A stretch of DNA of 64,000 bases from Elymus sibiricus (GCA_039707655.1 CM077666.1:401283886-401347885); one strand, 5' to 3'; positions 23,412 through 34,649 are shown, numbered from the stretch's first letter. Numbers and translations: made by a program. Notes: generated by a model not told the origin, from the sequence alone.

Positions 23412-24250
23412 CTACCAGGCCATCTTGCCGGTGCGCTGGCGCTTGACGCCGCCTTGCTCGGCCGGTTGTTCCTCCGCCATGGCGGCCACTTGCTGGTTGT
23501 TGTAGCGGGGAGCCAGCTGCTCGGCCTTCCGCTTGTTGTTGTTGTTGTCTTGCCGGCGCTGGTTGGTTTCACAGACCAGTTTTGGGGTGGCCGGTTGGAC
23601 CGGGACCGGCTTGCCCTCTGCGTCAACGGTGATTTTTACGCGCATGGCAGAGTCGGTCGTGGCGTACTTGTCCGCCACCGCCATGAGCTCCGCCAGAGTG
23701 TTCGGCTCGTCGCACATCAGGCGGTGCTTGAGTAGGGTGCCATCTCGGCACCCATCGATGAAGTACTGGACGACTTGTACTTCATGGACCCCTTCGCAGG
23801 AGTTGCGCAGCTCGGTCCACCGCGTGAGGAAGTCGCGGAGAGGCTCGCCCGGGCCCTGAACGCACATGGAGAGCTGGCGAGGCCGACCTGGACGCTTGTA
23901 CGTGCTGGTGAAGTTGCGTACGAACGCATCCTCGAAGCCAACCAGGAGTTGACGCTACTGGCCCTCAGGATGTTAAGGCATGTCCGGGCCGAGCCGAGCA
24001 GCATGAGGGGGACGTAGCGGACCGCCATGCGCCGGTTGCCACCGGCGATGCCGACGGCCGTGGTGTAGTCTGTCAGCCAGTCTTCCGGCTTGGAGACGCC
24101 GCTGTACTTGGGGGTGTCGTGGGCCAGCGTGAACCCTTTGGGGAAGGGCTCCTCGCGGATGCGGGGTCCGAAACAGACGGGGCCAATGGAGCTCTCCTCC
24201 TCGAGAAGTGTGGACTGCGCCAGCCGGTCGATGCACTGGCGAGCATCGGT
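23412..24250 (-). pseudogene. gag core of element D (frameshifted)
   Basis: One frame (to about 23980) carries the gag start of the core, with PFPKGFTLAHD and PEDWLTDYTTAVG, and then shifts to a second frame (23867-23412) with EPLRDFLTRWTELRN and the ADKYATTDSAM region. The C-terminus is rich in Asn, Gln, Lys and Arg, including a run of Asn codons at about 23530. No clear CCHC knuckle is seen. The break between frames lies near 23870-23980. Confidence 0.75.
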
Positions 24251-24668
24251 TTCGTCATAGGGTTCGCGGGGGCCCAGCCGGCTCGCGACGGGGCCGCATG
24301 GCACCATGCCAGCGGAAGCCGGCCGGGGCCGTCGAGGCAGCGGGGGAGGAAGTTCCGGCTGTTGGACCCGGTCATTACTGGCAGTCTCGTCGGCAATGCC
24401 GTCGCCAGCCGTCGTGACGCGGTTGTGCCGGCTCCGGCTTGCTCGGCGCCGGCCAGAGCGGCTGGCGCTGCCGGCAGGGGAAGACGCCTGCTGCGTGTCC
24501 CGAAGGGCCCTGTTCGGGTTCACGGTGTTTCCCGAAGCAGAGGCGGATGGCTCGGCCGGGGTCGAAACGCTTCTGCTGCTCGTTCGCCGCGGTGATGAGG
24601 TCGTGGATGCGCTACTGCTGTTGCAGCAGCTCCTCGCCCTCCAGGAACTCAAGATCCGCCATGGCCAC

Positions 24669-25400
24669 CTACGGCACGCGCATGTTCTTGACTGGGGTGT
24701 CGTAGACGGGCCGGCCTGCGCCAACCGCATGGCAGATTGCGCCCCCACGGATTCGCACCTCCATGACCTGGCTGGGCTCAGCGGCGGCCGGCGTGAAGCC
24801 ATGGACGCTGTCGTACTCTCGCTGGGCGGACTCCAGCCGGTGTCGTGTCGCCGCGAGCGCCGTGGCCTCGACCAGCAGCTGCTGACGGCCGTCGTTGAGC
24901 TGAGCCGCTGTGGCCGCTGTGTCGGCGTCGGGCGTGATGGGGGCTTGTAGGCTCCGGATCATCTCGCGAACTGGGTCGATCCGGCGAGGCGGGGCCGCAG
25001 CCGCGGCAGCCGCGGCCGCGGCGGCGTTCTCCTTGCTGTGCGAGGAGCCGGAGTTAGCGCCGATGGTCAGCACCTCCGCACGGGCGCAGAGGGCCGCGAC
25101 GCCGTCGGAGAGGGCGCAGCCAACGGGGACGGGCGAGTCGGCGAAGCTGTGTACCTCGCTGGGGTACTCATTGGGGATGAGTGCGACGAAGAAGCGCAGC
25201 ACGCTGAAAGGGACGACGAGGCAGCCTGCGGGGTAGGCGGCGTCCGCGCCTGGAGCAGCGTCGCTGCCGGCCGGGTTGGCCGCGCGAGGCATGCGTACCA
25301 AGCCGTGCGTGATGCGCTCGCCGGAGCTGGTGAAGGCCTCGTCCAGAACTTGACTCCGGCCGACGCCGCAAGCAGCCCCACGGTGGGCGCCAACTGTCAT
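24669..25400 (-). CDS. Leader ORF of element D overlapping the primer-binding site
   Basis: A 243-residue frame opens at an ATG in the last bases of the 5' LTR, reads through the primer-binding site and ends at 24669. It has a segment with FSVLRFFVALIPNEYPSE, a run of 11 alanines (about 24990-25030, GCC/GCG repeats) and a Gln/Arg/Glu-rich helix-like part. It lies where Tat elements carry the start of gag. Whether translation starts at this ATG is not shown by the sequence; an internal start is possible. Confidence 0.5.
   Translation of the reverse strand: MTVGAHRGAACGVGRSQVLDEAFTSSGERITHGLVRMPRAANPAGSDAAPGADAAYPAGCLVVPFSVLRFFVALIPNEYPSEVHSFADSPVPVGCALSDGVAALCARAEVLTIGANSGSSHSKENAAAAAAAAAAAPPRRIDPVREMIRSLQAPITPDADTAATAAQLNDGRQQLLVEATALAATRHRLESAQREYDSVHGFTPAAAEPSQVMEVRIRGGAICHAVGAGRPVYDTPVKNMRVP
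25375..25392 (-). promoter_or_regulatory. Primer-binding site of element D
   Basis: On the minus strand TGGCGCCCACCGTGGGGC lies two bases after the LTR end (CA). TGG starts match the CCA end of a tRNA. I do not assign the tRNA. Confidence 0.8.
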
Positions 25401-26225
25401 GGTGAAATCACGGCAGATGCCATGAGATGGCTAAAAATGGGGGGCTGCGTGAGGACGCCGGTGGGTTCCGGAAGCGAGGTTGGAACGCGCGTGTGGGAGA
25501 CACAAGGCGTACCAAGGTTCATGGCCCTCCGGGGAGGTAATACCCCTAGTCCTGCCGAATGGGATGATAGACTCAAAGGTTACAAGGTTACTCCTAGAGC
25601 TGTTTGGGCGGAGGAGGAAGAAGGGGCTAGACCTCCATTCTGCCTCTCCTGTGAGTGTGTGTGCGTGGGCGTGTGTTCTACTGATTATCGACTGAGAGAG
25701 AGTGAACCCCCCTGCATGGAGGCCTCCAGGGGGGTCTTATAGCCCGACCCCCCAGGGTTACATGGGTAAAATCACACATAGCGGGACCCGTACATCGGCG
25801 TCTGGAGCTGGCTGTGGGACCCACCGGCTGTGGGGCCCGCCGGCTGCTCGGCACTGTGGCCCGTCGCCTTGTGCGTCACGGAGTGGTTGGCGTCATGGGG
25901 GCTACAGTGGCGCGTTGGTGCTGACGTTGGTCGTCCCGGTCAGCGGGGTTGGCAGCTCTGCCACCGCGCCTTCCCGAGACGGATTGCACTGTAGCCACGC
26001 TCTCCCATAGCGGAGGGATGTCTTGTCATTGGGCGCGATGGGACGGCCGTTGACCCGTCGCCAGCCGGCTAGCGGACAGCCGGACCCGGCCCGGGGCCGG
26101 GCCTCGCCGGCTCGCGTTGGGAAGCCGGCCGGGCGGCTAGCCGGCGGCGAGTGGCATGGGCTGCCCCGACATTTTGAAAAGGGGCTTCGGGTCCGCTTGC
26201 CTACCCGGGGATCATCCCCCCGACA
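25395..26225 (-). repeat. 5' LTR of element D
   Basis: In minus-strand direction the LTR starts TGTCGGGGGGATGATCCCC at 26225 and ends ATGACA at 25395, 831 bp, followed by the primer-binding site. The flank at 26226-26230 is aagag; the partner duplication is lost with the 3' end. A minus-strand TATA-like GCTATAAGA is at about 25735-25745. Confidence 0.83.
25707..25737. repeat. Inverted repeat just downstream of the element D TATA box
   Basis: CCCCCCTGCATGGAGG is followed by CCTCCAGGGGGG, a GC-rich hairpin that would lie in the start of the LTR transcript. Its place next to the TATA box suggests a structured 5' RNA end. Confidence 0.5.
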
Positions 26226-27244
26226 AAGAGGCTCTTTTGGCGCTTCGTTCAAAATTTTGAACCAGAAGCATTCACGTTTATAGTACTCTTGAACTATTAG
26301 GATTGACCTTAATAGACCTCGTTAAATTTGACATTGTATGATTGAAAACCTCATTAAATTATGTGCTTCTTTTGAAATTTTGACTCTTGAAAATCCTATA
26401 ACTACTATTATTTTGGAATGGAGGTGGTAAATTTGAATGTATTTTGTACACGACTATATGTTATTATGTACAAAAGCAAAGCAAAGATTGATGCACCCTT
26501 AATTTAGGTATGATTTACAAATGCCATGATCTCGAATTGAAATAATTGAATGCACTTCATGTTGAATTCGAATATTTGAAACCACCTTACGTTGAATTCA
26601 AACGTATGGTAGTTCCTAGCTAGCTATTTAGAATGTTCACTATGTATCTTTTGTATGTATAATGTGCTTTACACACACAACATAAACTATAATCTCATTT
26701 GTATTGGAATTGATAATGCCATGCATTGTCTGGATTTCAAAATACTGACTCTATGAATCAATTATGACGAATAATACCATACACATGCTCAAATTCGACA
26801 GAATATGGATGTTTGATACACCAATGATCATTCCATACGCGAATCACAAATATCATGATCCCATCCAAACCTTTGGATACAATTTATATTTTAAATTGAT
26901 GTGTACATCAGTCTTTTACCCGTAGATTCACTCTCCCTTGGCCCCTCCTCACACACGTGTTATCTTTCTCTCTCACACATACGCGCACACGATGTATATC
27001 CATCGGCCTTCTCTCTCGCACATCCTCACACTCTCTCCTGAGGTGTCTCTCGCACACACGTTGTCTATATGTATCACCCTCCCTCCCTCTATCTCACAAC
27101 TATCTACGACTCCTTTCACTAATCTCTGTCACAAGAACTCTTTCACACGCATAGGCACGCACGATCTCCATCGACCCTTTTCTCTATACATATACCTGCC
27201 TATGTGTTTCCCGGACGCTTAGGCCTATCTCGCACGCATTGTCT

Positions 27245-27715
27245 CCACCTCTTTTACTACGAATATGATTCCAGCAGAGCATTCAGTAGGATATCCCTTA
27301 CATCTAGGTTGGATACATGGTAATAAGAGACAAGGATTTACCTTAGTTCGGGCCCTTGCGATCCAGGAAATACCCTACCCCCGGTCATGTATATTTGTGA
27401 GTAGGGTGTGTACAGAGTACACTACGCGAATACCAAGGGATTCTGTGTATGCTATTGACGAACTAGGCCCCGGGCTTGTATAAACATACCCGGGGCCTAG
27501 GGTTACAATTCCTAGCTGGCTTTGTCAGTGGACACAAAGTCCTTTGCGGCTCTGGTTTCTTTGTCTTGTGCGACTAGTCCTCCAGGGGTCTCCATATAAT
27601 GTGTCACGGGCGGACCAATGCGGCGCAGGACGGAACTGATCGGGGGCCTCAACTCGGCCCACCAGACCTCACACACCCCTACCCCTAGGTCTCGGTATCT
27701 TGTCACACCCACACA
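27245..27715 (-). repeat. LTR-like fragment with hairpin-flanked TATA box
   Basis: On the minus strand a possible LTR start TGTGACAAGATACCGAG (27714 downward) leads to a TATA-like TATGTTTATACAAG inside a hairpin, then to a region ending with a GGGCCCGAACTAAGGTAAAT phrase. Similar ACCTAGGTTCGGGCC phrases occur in the LTR at 63270. No internal domain or second LTR is adjacent, so it is a solo or truncated LTR. The ends are uncertain. Confidence 0.45.
27463..27500. repeat. Perfect 12-bp inverted repeat around a TATA box
   Basis: CTAGGCCCCGGG (27463-27474) and its exact complement CCCGGGGCCTAG (27489-27500) flank a 14-bp loop that contains a TATA motif on either strand. It lies in the LTR-like fragment. 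Confidence 0.7.
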
Positions 27716-28346
27716 TGCATACCAGACACACACACCCCACACACTATTTCTGCTCATGTCTCTCTCCCCTTCTCCCTTGCATACACACACTTAAGACCAT
27801 CTCTCGTCGAGACATCCTATTCTTCTCTATCTCTCTAGACCTCTCTCATTTCTCATGCTATCTATCTCTCATCGCACCCACACCCCCTCTATCCGCGCCT
27901 CTCTCGAATACGTACACATACCTTCTCCAGGCCCTGCCAAATACGTAAACTACACATTCACACATGTTGCATCTTATCATGTGCTCCATTGATCTAAAAA
28001 GCCCTCTGTTCACTTTTACTTCACATACAAGATTCCATTTGAATTAAAACTAGGCAAAGTGTGGCCAAAATTTATTTTATAAAATCTACATCTATACAAT
28101 ATTGCAAAGTTATATGGAGTACGAAAGTTAATTGCATGGTGCATCCAATGATATTTATTCCGCATTGTGAATGTTTATATTTTTATACTATGAAGTTAGT
28201 CATAATAAAGGGAAACGAAGAGCATCTATCTCTCTCTCCCCATCGCCTCCCCTCTCTACGCCTCTTTCACATACGCACACAAACTATCTCTAGGTCCTCT
28301 AAAAGTACGCCCCATCACATTCATGCATGTTCCATCTTTCTCTCGC

Positions 28347-29243
28347 GAGATATACACCGACGATCACTGTATTTGAAGTGAAAGCTTGATACTATCACTG
28401 GACTTCACAATACACTCATTACGGTCACCATATACGTTTTGTGGTTGTTATACAGTCACAGGCTCACCATAGAGCTCTGTATTTGTTGAAGACACGATTA
28501 GTTGACCAGTTAAACAGTCCACGTGTCGCATCTAGTGTTGCATCATTAGCGCACATTATCTCACTACCATAGGGCCCACCTGTCAGCGGGTATAAGAATG
28601 TAAATAAACAAAAATAAAAAATTGCACGGTGGGTATCACTAGTAGAAGGGATTCGAAGTGACGCAGACAAGGTGGCCTTGTCTTGGTAGGCTGTGCTGGT
28701 TGACTGGTTCTTTTAATACATAGGATCTAGTGTGGTGATTATACACACACGCACGCATTCACACGAACTACATGCATGCAACACTCACACGCACACACGC
28801 ACGCATGCATGCACACACACGCAGACACGCACGCATGCATGCATGCACTCACCAGACGACCAACACACACGCTCACACTCATGTGCTCAACCTACACGTG
28901 CATGCACACACATCAGGCCCTGACACACACATACACAGCCAGGTGGTTCGCGCGCAAGGGTTCGAGTCTTGTCGCGCCTGCGTAAATTTCTGTTTATCTT
29001 ATCTCTTTCCTCTGCCAACTGACAGGTGGGACCCACAAGGAACGTGGCAAATTTAACCTGTCAACATAGTGCCACGTAGACTATTTGGCCGGTCAACAGA
29101 GTACAATACGATGCTGAACGGTGAGCGAGTGACCGTATAATCACCGTCAAATGTATATAGTGACCCTAATGAGCGTATTCTGAAGTCCGGTGACCGTATT
29201 ATGCTTTCTGTTCAAATACAGTGACCGCCAGTGTATTTATCTC
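28347..29243. mobile_element. Non-autonomous Mutator-like element (MULE) with 9-bp TSD
   Basis: Both ends start GAGATA: left GAGATATACACC at 28347, right (complement) GAGATAAATACACTGG at 29243. The terminal inverted repeats run at least 130 bp with small differences (TCACTGTATTTGAA, GGACTTCA.AATAC.CTCATTA, TATAC.GTCAC), and weaker inverted similarity reaches to about 28612 and 28985 (CCCACCTGTCAG, GTTGACC). The 9-bp duplication TTCTCTCGC is perfect on both sides (28338-28346 and 29244-29252). GAGATA ends, long TIRs and a 9-bp duplication define Mutator-type elements. There is no transposase; the centre is a CA/GCATGC microsatellite. Confidence 0.85.
28738..28935. repeat. CACACG/CATGCATG microsatellite in the MULE centre
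   Basis: Alternating CA, ACGC and GCATGCAT repeats, with open frames made only of His, Thr, Ala and Cys codons. These are not proteins. Confidence 0.85.
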
Positions 29244-29252
29244 TTCTCTCGC

Positions 29253-31158
29253 TCTCTCCGTGGAGCCGAATAGACCAACCTCCCACGCCTAAATTGGCGC
29301 ACGCCACAGCAATATTGTTGTAATGGTTTCGTAAGAGCGAACAAGCATTCACGTCTACCGTATAAACTCTAGATATGAGTTACAAATGCTATGATGACGA
29401 ATACAAATATTTGAATCCACTTTATGCCGAATTTCTCTCTGTAGGCCCTCCAAAAGTACGTCCCTACACGTTCTCGCATGTTATATCTAACAACTATGCA
29501 ATACAGTACTACTATACTCTAACACAATAAATCATATGTATTTTAAGTTTTAGATCTCATATTGTTACTTCAATTATTCATGTTGCATACATTAAAATTG
29601 CATTGAAATGTATGGCTAGTATCATCTATTGATCTGAAAGGTCCGACTACACACACACACACAAAAAAGGGCCCACTACACATTCAAGCATTTCACATCT
29701 TTCTCTCGGTCTCTCTGTCAAACCGACTATGCCAAACTACCCTGCCTACCACGCGGGAAAAGACCCGCCCTCGCCTGTTTAATCGGGTTTGTATAGATGG
29801 ATCGCGCGAAACAGCAAAACCAAGTGGTACAAGAGTAGTATAAGACTACTACATAGTACTACTACAGTAGTATAGTACAAGTTACAGTTCACTGGGCCGC
29901 CGTGTCTTGTACTCCTCCGTCGTAAGAGTGGAGCGCTCGCTTTCATAAATGTCCTACTCCCTTTCGCCGACATGTGGGATATCCAGCATCCGGGTCCACG
30001 TGCCATGCACCAAATAATAGTGCAGAGCAGCAGGGGGGACGCACCCCGGTCGTGGCGCCGCAGTATTAATGAGCAATGAGGCGTCAAATCACAAAGCTGT
30101 AGCTTTCCCGCAGTATAAGTTGGAGGGATGAAGCAACCATCATTTCACTCTTCGCTGAAGTTGCTTCTACCTCATGTAGTCATGTGGGACGCGGATCGGC
30201 TTGGTACATCACTGACATGTGGGACCGCATGTTAGCAAACCATGAGGCCAACCTCCCCCGCCTTCCGTACGGCAAAAGCACCTCCACTCTACTAATCAAA
30301 ACCAAGTGGTACACTTAAGGGGATCCACAATGTGTAGCCAAATGGTAAAATAGCTTTTGGCATCGATGGGAACCATTGTGGAGGGTGCTGCAAAAGCCAA
30401 AAAAAGGGAACCGGAACTCGGTGGTGTTGCCAAATTGATTGAAGGAATAAAAAACGCAACCTCTCTCCTCTTTCTCCCTTGCATGGACGCATGCATAGAG
30501 CACAGAGTCTACTCCCTTCTACTATCACAAATCACAAAGCAATGAGGCGTCAAATCACAAAGTCACGGGCGAAGCAACCATCATTTCACTCTTCGCTGAA
30601 TCCGCTTCTCCATCGTCTTGTTCCAGAAACGACCTTTCCCGCTGTAAGCTGGACTGACGAAGCTATTGTGCTACATTTAATAATATAGGAAATCCTGCAT
30701 CTACTCCAACCTAGGAGCATTTTGAAAATTCATCTGTCTTTCTTATGACATCAAACACACAATCCTAATCCTATACTCCAATCCAAGCCATTCCCATCCA
30801 AAGAGAACAATCCTATATTTTTGCGATTCCTGCGTTTTGAGGATCTTGCAAATCAAATAGGCCAAGGTGATTCCGGTTGGTGGAGTGGTGGAGCCCAATG
30901 GTAACATCTCGTTTGATCGTGACTGTGTTTCAAATTTAGCTCGGACATCCACGGCTACGCAACATTCACCAACTAGTACCAGTTACTCAATGGTTACAAA
31001 ATATAGTACTAGTACTTATTAGTGACAAGACCAAACATACATAGAGCATTATATGATTTAAAAATTCTCGTATGTGCATCAATAGGCCGGCGAAAGCCTA
31101 GATAAGCGGTACTACTGTACTACTTGTTTGATGGTGTGTGCGAGACTTGCCGGGCACG
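29253..31158. other. Intergenic DNA with local duplications; no gene
   Basis: No supportable gene. The stretch contains an AC microsatellite (29645-29665) and a promoter-like module (29690-29840) shared with 43385-43520. It also has a local repeat in which GAGGCGTCAAATCACAAAG and AAGCAACCATCATTTCACTC occur at 30080-30150 and again at 30540-30600. The part 30680-30900 contains phrases such as CGATTCCTGCGTTTTG that resemble grass MITEs, but I could not find paired ends. Confidence 0.45.
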
Positions 31159-31560
31159 TCACAGCACCTTCCTCGCCAGGAAGTTTCTCCACGAACGTAG
31201 CGCTGGCAGGGTAATGACATGACGCCGGTCCACATTCATGTCGAAGCTAAAGTGACACCCTCCTCGTTGATGCAACCGCCGGCGATTTGCCTCCTGGACT
31301 ATCTTCTTCACAACGCCGTCGGGGACGACTGTCTCCCACTCTGTTTCGTTGGGACGTAGATCGATGAGCGGAGCCAGCCCTGGACTGCACACTGGCATTT
31401 CCGTTGGTTGCACAGGCTGGACGGGTCCCCGACATGGAAGAGCCTTTCCGACAGTAAACCAGTGCCTGTGTAAGGGTACACGGTCATGTTCGAGTTCCCT
31501 AGCGGCAGCTCGAGCTCGAACGACGTGGACACATCGCATCCAACGGTCACGGTGACACAG
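31159..31560 (-). pseudogene. Unrecognised gene fragment, possibly frameshifted
   Basis: The minus strand has a 139-residue frame ending at 31159 with a regular, non-repetitive composition; its second half includes ETEWETVVPDGVVKKIV and a DMNVDRRHVITLP segment. In its first half another frame (31550-31308) looks more protein-like, with TSFELELPLGN and MTVYPYTGTG. This suggests one gene with an indel near 31400-31430. I do not recognise a family. It lies next to a promoter-like module (31575-31740). Confidence 0.35.
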
Positions 31561-31574
31561 TACTAAAATCGAAG

Positions 31575-31740
31575 TCATTCACACACAAACCAAATGTTAT
31601 GATTTACAAGTTCAAAATGAAAAGGTGGTACACTTACGCATGCCTGTCGCGGTCGCACCGCACCCTCACACGGTCGGTCCGGCATGCCGCAAACCCAAGG
31701 GAACGCTCCTCCGCTTGCCTTTATCATTGACATGTGGTAC
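31575..31740 (+). repeat. Promoter-like dispersed module, copy
   Basis: The module reads ACAAGTTCAAAATGAAAAGG, GGTGGTACACTTAC, CCTGTCGCGGTCGC, CACACGGTCGGTCCGGCA, CCCAAGGGAACGC and ends near GACATGTGG. Copies or part copies occur at about 30190-30320, 40240-40400, 41975-42020, 42120-42290 and 43510-43680. The copies at 42120 and 43510 lie just upstream of plus-strand gene-like sequences. Confidence 0.65.
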
Positions 31741-32125
31741 TCCCTCCGTCCAGGTGCATTTAAGTCACCTAAGGTGGAGCAGCTTGACCCGGTGGCTGCG
31801 GATTGGAGGAGGCGAAAGAGTCGGACCGCGCCTGTTTTTTCCTCGTAAACCAAACGAAAATTAACAATGAATCCCTAATTAATAGGGCTGCCATTTCAGC
31901 CAACCTGTGCATGCAAACTGGGGTCAATCACTCCCATAATCAACGTGTTCCTTCTCTGCATGCATAGGTCGCCATTTCCTCCACGCGCGTGGTTCGGCTT
32001 AAATTTTCGCTCGGTGATGAACAAGGCAGTGAGGGGAACGAGGACGGAATTTAATGCATTGCGCCTAAAGCGTTTTGGGAATATCTGATTTTCGTAAGTT
32101 GACTTATACACCTGGACGGAGGGAG
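31740..32125. mobile_element. Stowaway-like (mariner) MITE
   Basis: The left end CTCCCTCCGTCCAGGTG and the right end (complement) CTCCCTCCGTCCAGGTG match for 17 bases and then diverge slowly (CATTTAAGTCA against TATAAGTCAAC). The left flank is TA as expected; the right flank reads aaac, so the TA duplication is not preserved. Length is 386 bp with no coding capacity. The CTCCCTCCGT start is the Stowaway signature in grasses. Confidence 0.82.
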
Positions 32126-32275
32126 AAACCACATGAGATCAAACCAAACTCAGCCATCCGACCGCTAACACCTAATTTTCGTCGATATAGTATGTTTATA
32201 AGGCTGATTTATTAAATATAAATATGTTTTTACACAGAAAATGATCCCTAAAAACAGCAACATAAAGAAAAACTA

Positions 32276-32959
32276 TCACTGCTCACGGAACGAGCCGGCC
32301 TTGTCATCTTTGGCTGCCGGCGCGAACCAGCCGGAGCTGCCGACGTGTGCCTCCGCGGCGTGGTTGTCCTCGGCCTCCAGCTACTCATTCACGCGGAGCG
32401 TGATGGCGCTCTGCACGGATGCGAGCACCTCCCGGTTCACATCCACGACATTCGGTTCTGCCTACAGGAGGGCCTCAATGGCAGCGGCATCCGCGCGCTT
32501 CGTGTCGAGTTGAGACTCCGCCGCCCGGTTCATGTCCACGACGTCCGGTTCCACCTGTAGGAGGGCCTTGATGGGAGCGGCATCCACGCACTCCGCGTCG
32601 AGTTGAGCCTCCGCCGCCTGGTTCACGACCACGACATCCGGTTCCGCCTGCAGGAGGGCCTCGATGGCAGTGGCATCCGTGCGCTCCGCGTCGAGTTGAG
32701 CCTCCGCCGCCCGGTTCACGACCACGACATCTGGTTCCGCCCGCAGGAGGGCCTCGATGGCAGCATCATCTGCACGCTCCGCGTCGAGTTTAGCCTCCGC
32801 CGCCTGGTTCACGGCCACGACATCTGGTTCCGCCAGGAGGGCCTCGATGGCAGCGGCATCCGCGCGCTCCACGTCGAGATGAGCCTCCGCCGTCCGGTTC
32901 ACGACCACGACATCCGGTTCCACTAGGAGGGCCTCGATGGCAGCGGCATCCGCGCGCTC
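32276..32959 (-). pseudogene. Tandem-repeat protein gene, C-terminal part
   Basis: The minus-strand frame encodes six consecutive copies of a 31-residue unit of the type EPDVVVVNRAAEAQLDAER plus ADAAAIEALLQ (93-bp DNA period: starts at 32434, 32527, 32620, 32713, 32806 and 32896). A short unique C-terminus with GSSGWFAPAAKDDKAGS ends at the TGA at 32276. Two in-frame TAG codons (32462-32464 and 32381-32383) stand where intact repeats or context suggest CAG. The unit looks helical and acidic. The frame is interrupted upstream by element E at 32959 and resumes at 39527. I do not recognise the protein. Confidence 0.6.
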
Positions 32960-34639
32960 TGATATGTCTCCAACGTATCTATAATTTATGAAGTATTCAT
33001 GCCATGTGTATTATAGTTTTGTATGATTTTGGTGCACTTTTATATGGATTTTATATGATTTTTATGGACTAACATATTGACCTAGTGCACAGTGCCAGTT
33101 GCTTTTTTCTGCTTGTTTTTGGTTTTCCAGAAATCCATATCAAATGAAGTGGAAATGCAGCGAAACTTTTTGACAATTTTTTCTGGAAGGAAACTGGCCC
33201 AGGAAGCTTTGGGGGAGCAGCAGAAGACCAACAGGGGCCCCACAAGCCACCTGGGCACGCCACCCCCTAGGCATGCCCTGGCGCCTCATGGGCCCCCTGT
33301 GGCCCTTCTTCGCATGATTCCAACGTCAAAAATTCTTATAAATACCAAAACCCCCAAAAATAACCCTAGAACTTCGACTCCGCCACCGCAAGCCTCTGTA
33401 ACTCCATGATCTCATCTACAGCCGTTTTCCGGCACCCAGTCGGAGGGGGGAATCATCACCGGAGGCCATCTTCATCATCCCGACGGTCTCCATGATGAGG
33501 AGGGAGTAGTTCACCCTCGGGGCTGAGGGTTTGTACCAGTAGCTATGTGTTTTATCTCTCTCTCTCTCTCGTGTTCTTGATTTGGCACGATCTTGATGTA
33601 CCGCGAGCTTTGTTAATATAGTTGGATCATATGGTGTTTTTCCCCTCTCTGTCTTGTTGTGATGAATTGAGTTTTTACCTTTGAGGTTTCACTATTATCG
33701 GATTGAATATTTTTATGGATTTAAGAACACTTGATGTATGTCTTGCATATGAATACCCATGGTGACAATGGGGTATTATATTGATTCACTTGATATATGT
33801 TTTGGCACTCAACTCGCGGATTCCCGAGGTGATATTGGGGTAATCTATGCATAGGATTGATGCACGTTTTCGTCCTACTTTCTCCGGTAGAAATCTTGGG
33901 GCACTCTTTGAAGTTCTTTGTGTTGGATTGAATATTATGAATCTGAAGTTGTTTGATGCATATCGTATAATCAACTCACGGATAATTGTGGTGACATTGG
34001 AGTATCTAGGTGACATTAGAGTTGGTTGATGCGTATCATATGGTGTTATTTTAGTACGAACTCTAGGGCTGTTTGTGACACTTATAGGAATAGCTCAATA
34101 GATTGATCGGAAAGAATAACTTTGAGGTGGTTTCATACCCTAAAACAATTTCTATCTTATGTTCTCCGCTAATAGGAAATTTGGAGTGATTCTTTGTCGC
34201 ACGTTGAGGGGTTGTTATATGATTCAACTATGTTAGCACTGTTGAGATATTGCACTAGTGAAAGTATGAACCCTAGGCCTTGTTTCTAAGCATTGCAATA
34301 CCGTTTGTGCTCCGTTTTATCACTTGCTACCTTGCTGTTTTTTTATTTTCAGATTACAAAAACCTATATCTACTATCCATACTACACTTGTATCACCATC
34401 TCTTCGCCGAACTAGTGCACCAATACAATTTACCATTGTATTGGGTGTGTTGGGGACACAAGAGACTCTTTGTTATTTGATTGCAGGGTTGTTTGAGAGA
34501 GACCATCTTCATCCTACGCCCCCCACGGATTGATAAACCTTAGGTCATCCACTGGAGGGAAAATTGCTACTGTCATACAAAACTCCGCGCTTGGAGGCCC
34601 AACACGAGTCTACAAGAATAAGTTGTGTAGTAGATATCA
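32960..34639 (+). repeat. 5' LTR of element E
   Basis: It starts TGATATGTCTCCAACGTATC and ends GTAGTAGATATCA, 1,680 bp. A TATA box (TATAAATA, 33337-33344) is intact. A CT microsatellite is at 33552-33570. Short open frames in it are not genes. Confidence 0.88.
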
Positions 34640-34649
34640 AGCTCTTTTC

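Larger units (their letters stand above)
16503..26225 (-). mobile_element. Element D: Tat-lineage Ty3/gypsy retrotransposon lacking its 3' LTR
   Basis: Reading right to left: 5' LTR (26225-25395), primer-binding site, leader ORF and gag, protease, RT, RNase H, a second RNase H and integrase. On the opposite strand beyond integrase is an extra intron-containing ORF. A second RNase H domain and an antisense additional ORF are known traits of the Tat group. The 3' LTR and polypurine tract are missing because the sequence changes to CACTA element C at about 16502. The coding region has several frameshifts and stops. Confidence 0.88.
26226..28337. other. AT-rich intergenic DNA with CT/CA tracts; no gene
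   Basis: 26226-26930 is AT-rich without coding potential. 26930-27240 is pyrimidine-rich with CTCTCACACACACG-type repeats. 27245-27715 is an LTR-like fragment listed separately. 27716-28060 is again CA/CT-rich. Open frames here follow the simple repeats and are not genes. Phrases such as AATATTTGAAACCACCTTACG (26570) recur at 29410 and 41085. Confidence 0.5.

Noticed and set aside
28732..29056. Open frames of His/Thr/Ala/Cys repeats
   Set aside because: They only translate a CA/GCATGC microsatellite inside the MULE.
30680..30960. Another MITE or hAT-type element
   Set aside because: Phrases look MITE-like, but I could not find paired terminal repeats or a target duplication.
32434..32959. 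Tandem 93-bp repeats as a non-coding satellite
   Set aside because: Period is a multiple of three, the frame stays open apart from single-base TAG changes, and unique coding-like ends lie on both sides, so a protein repeat is more likely.
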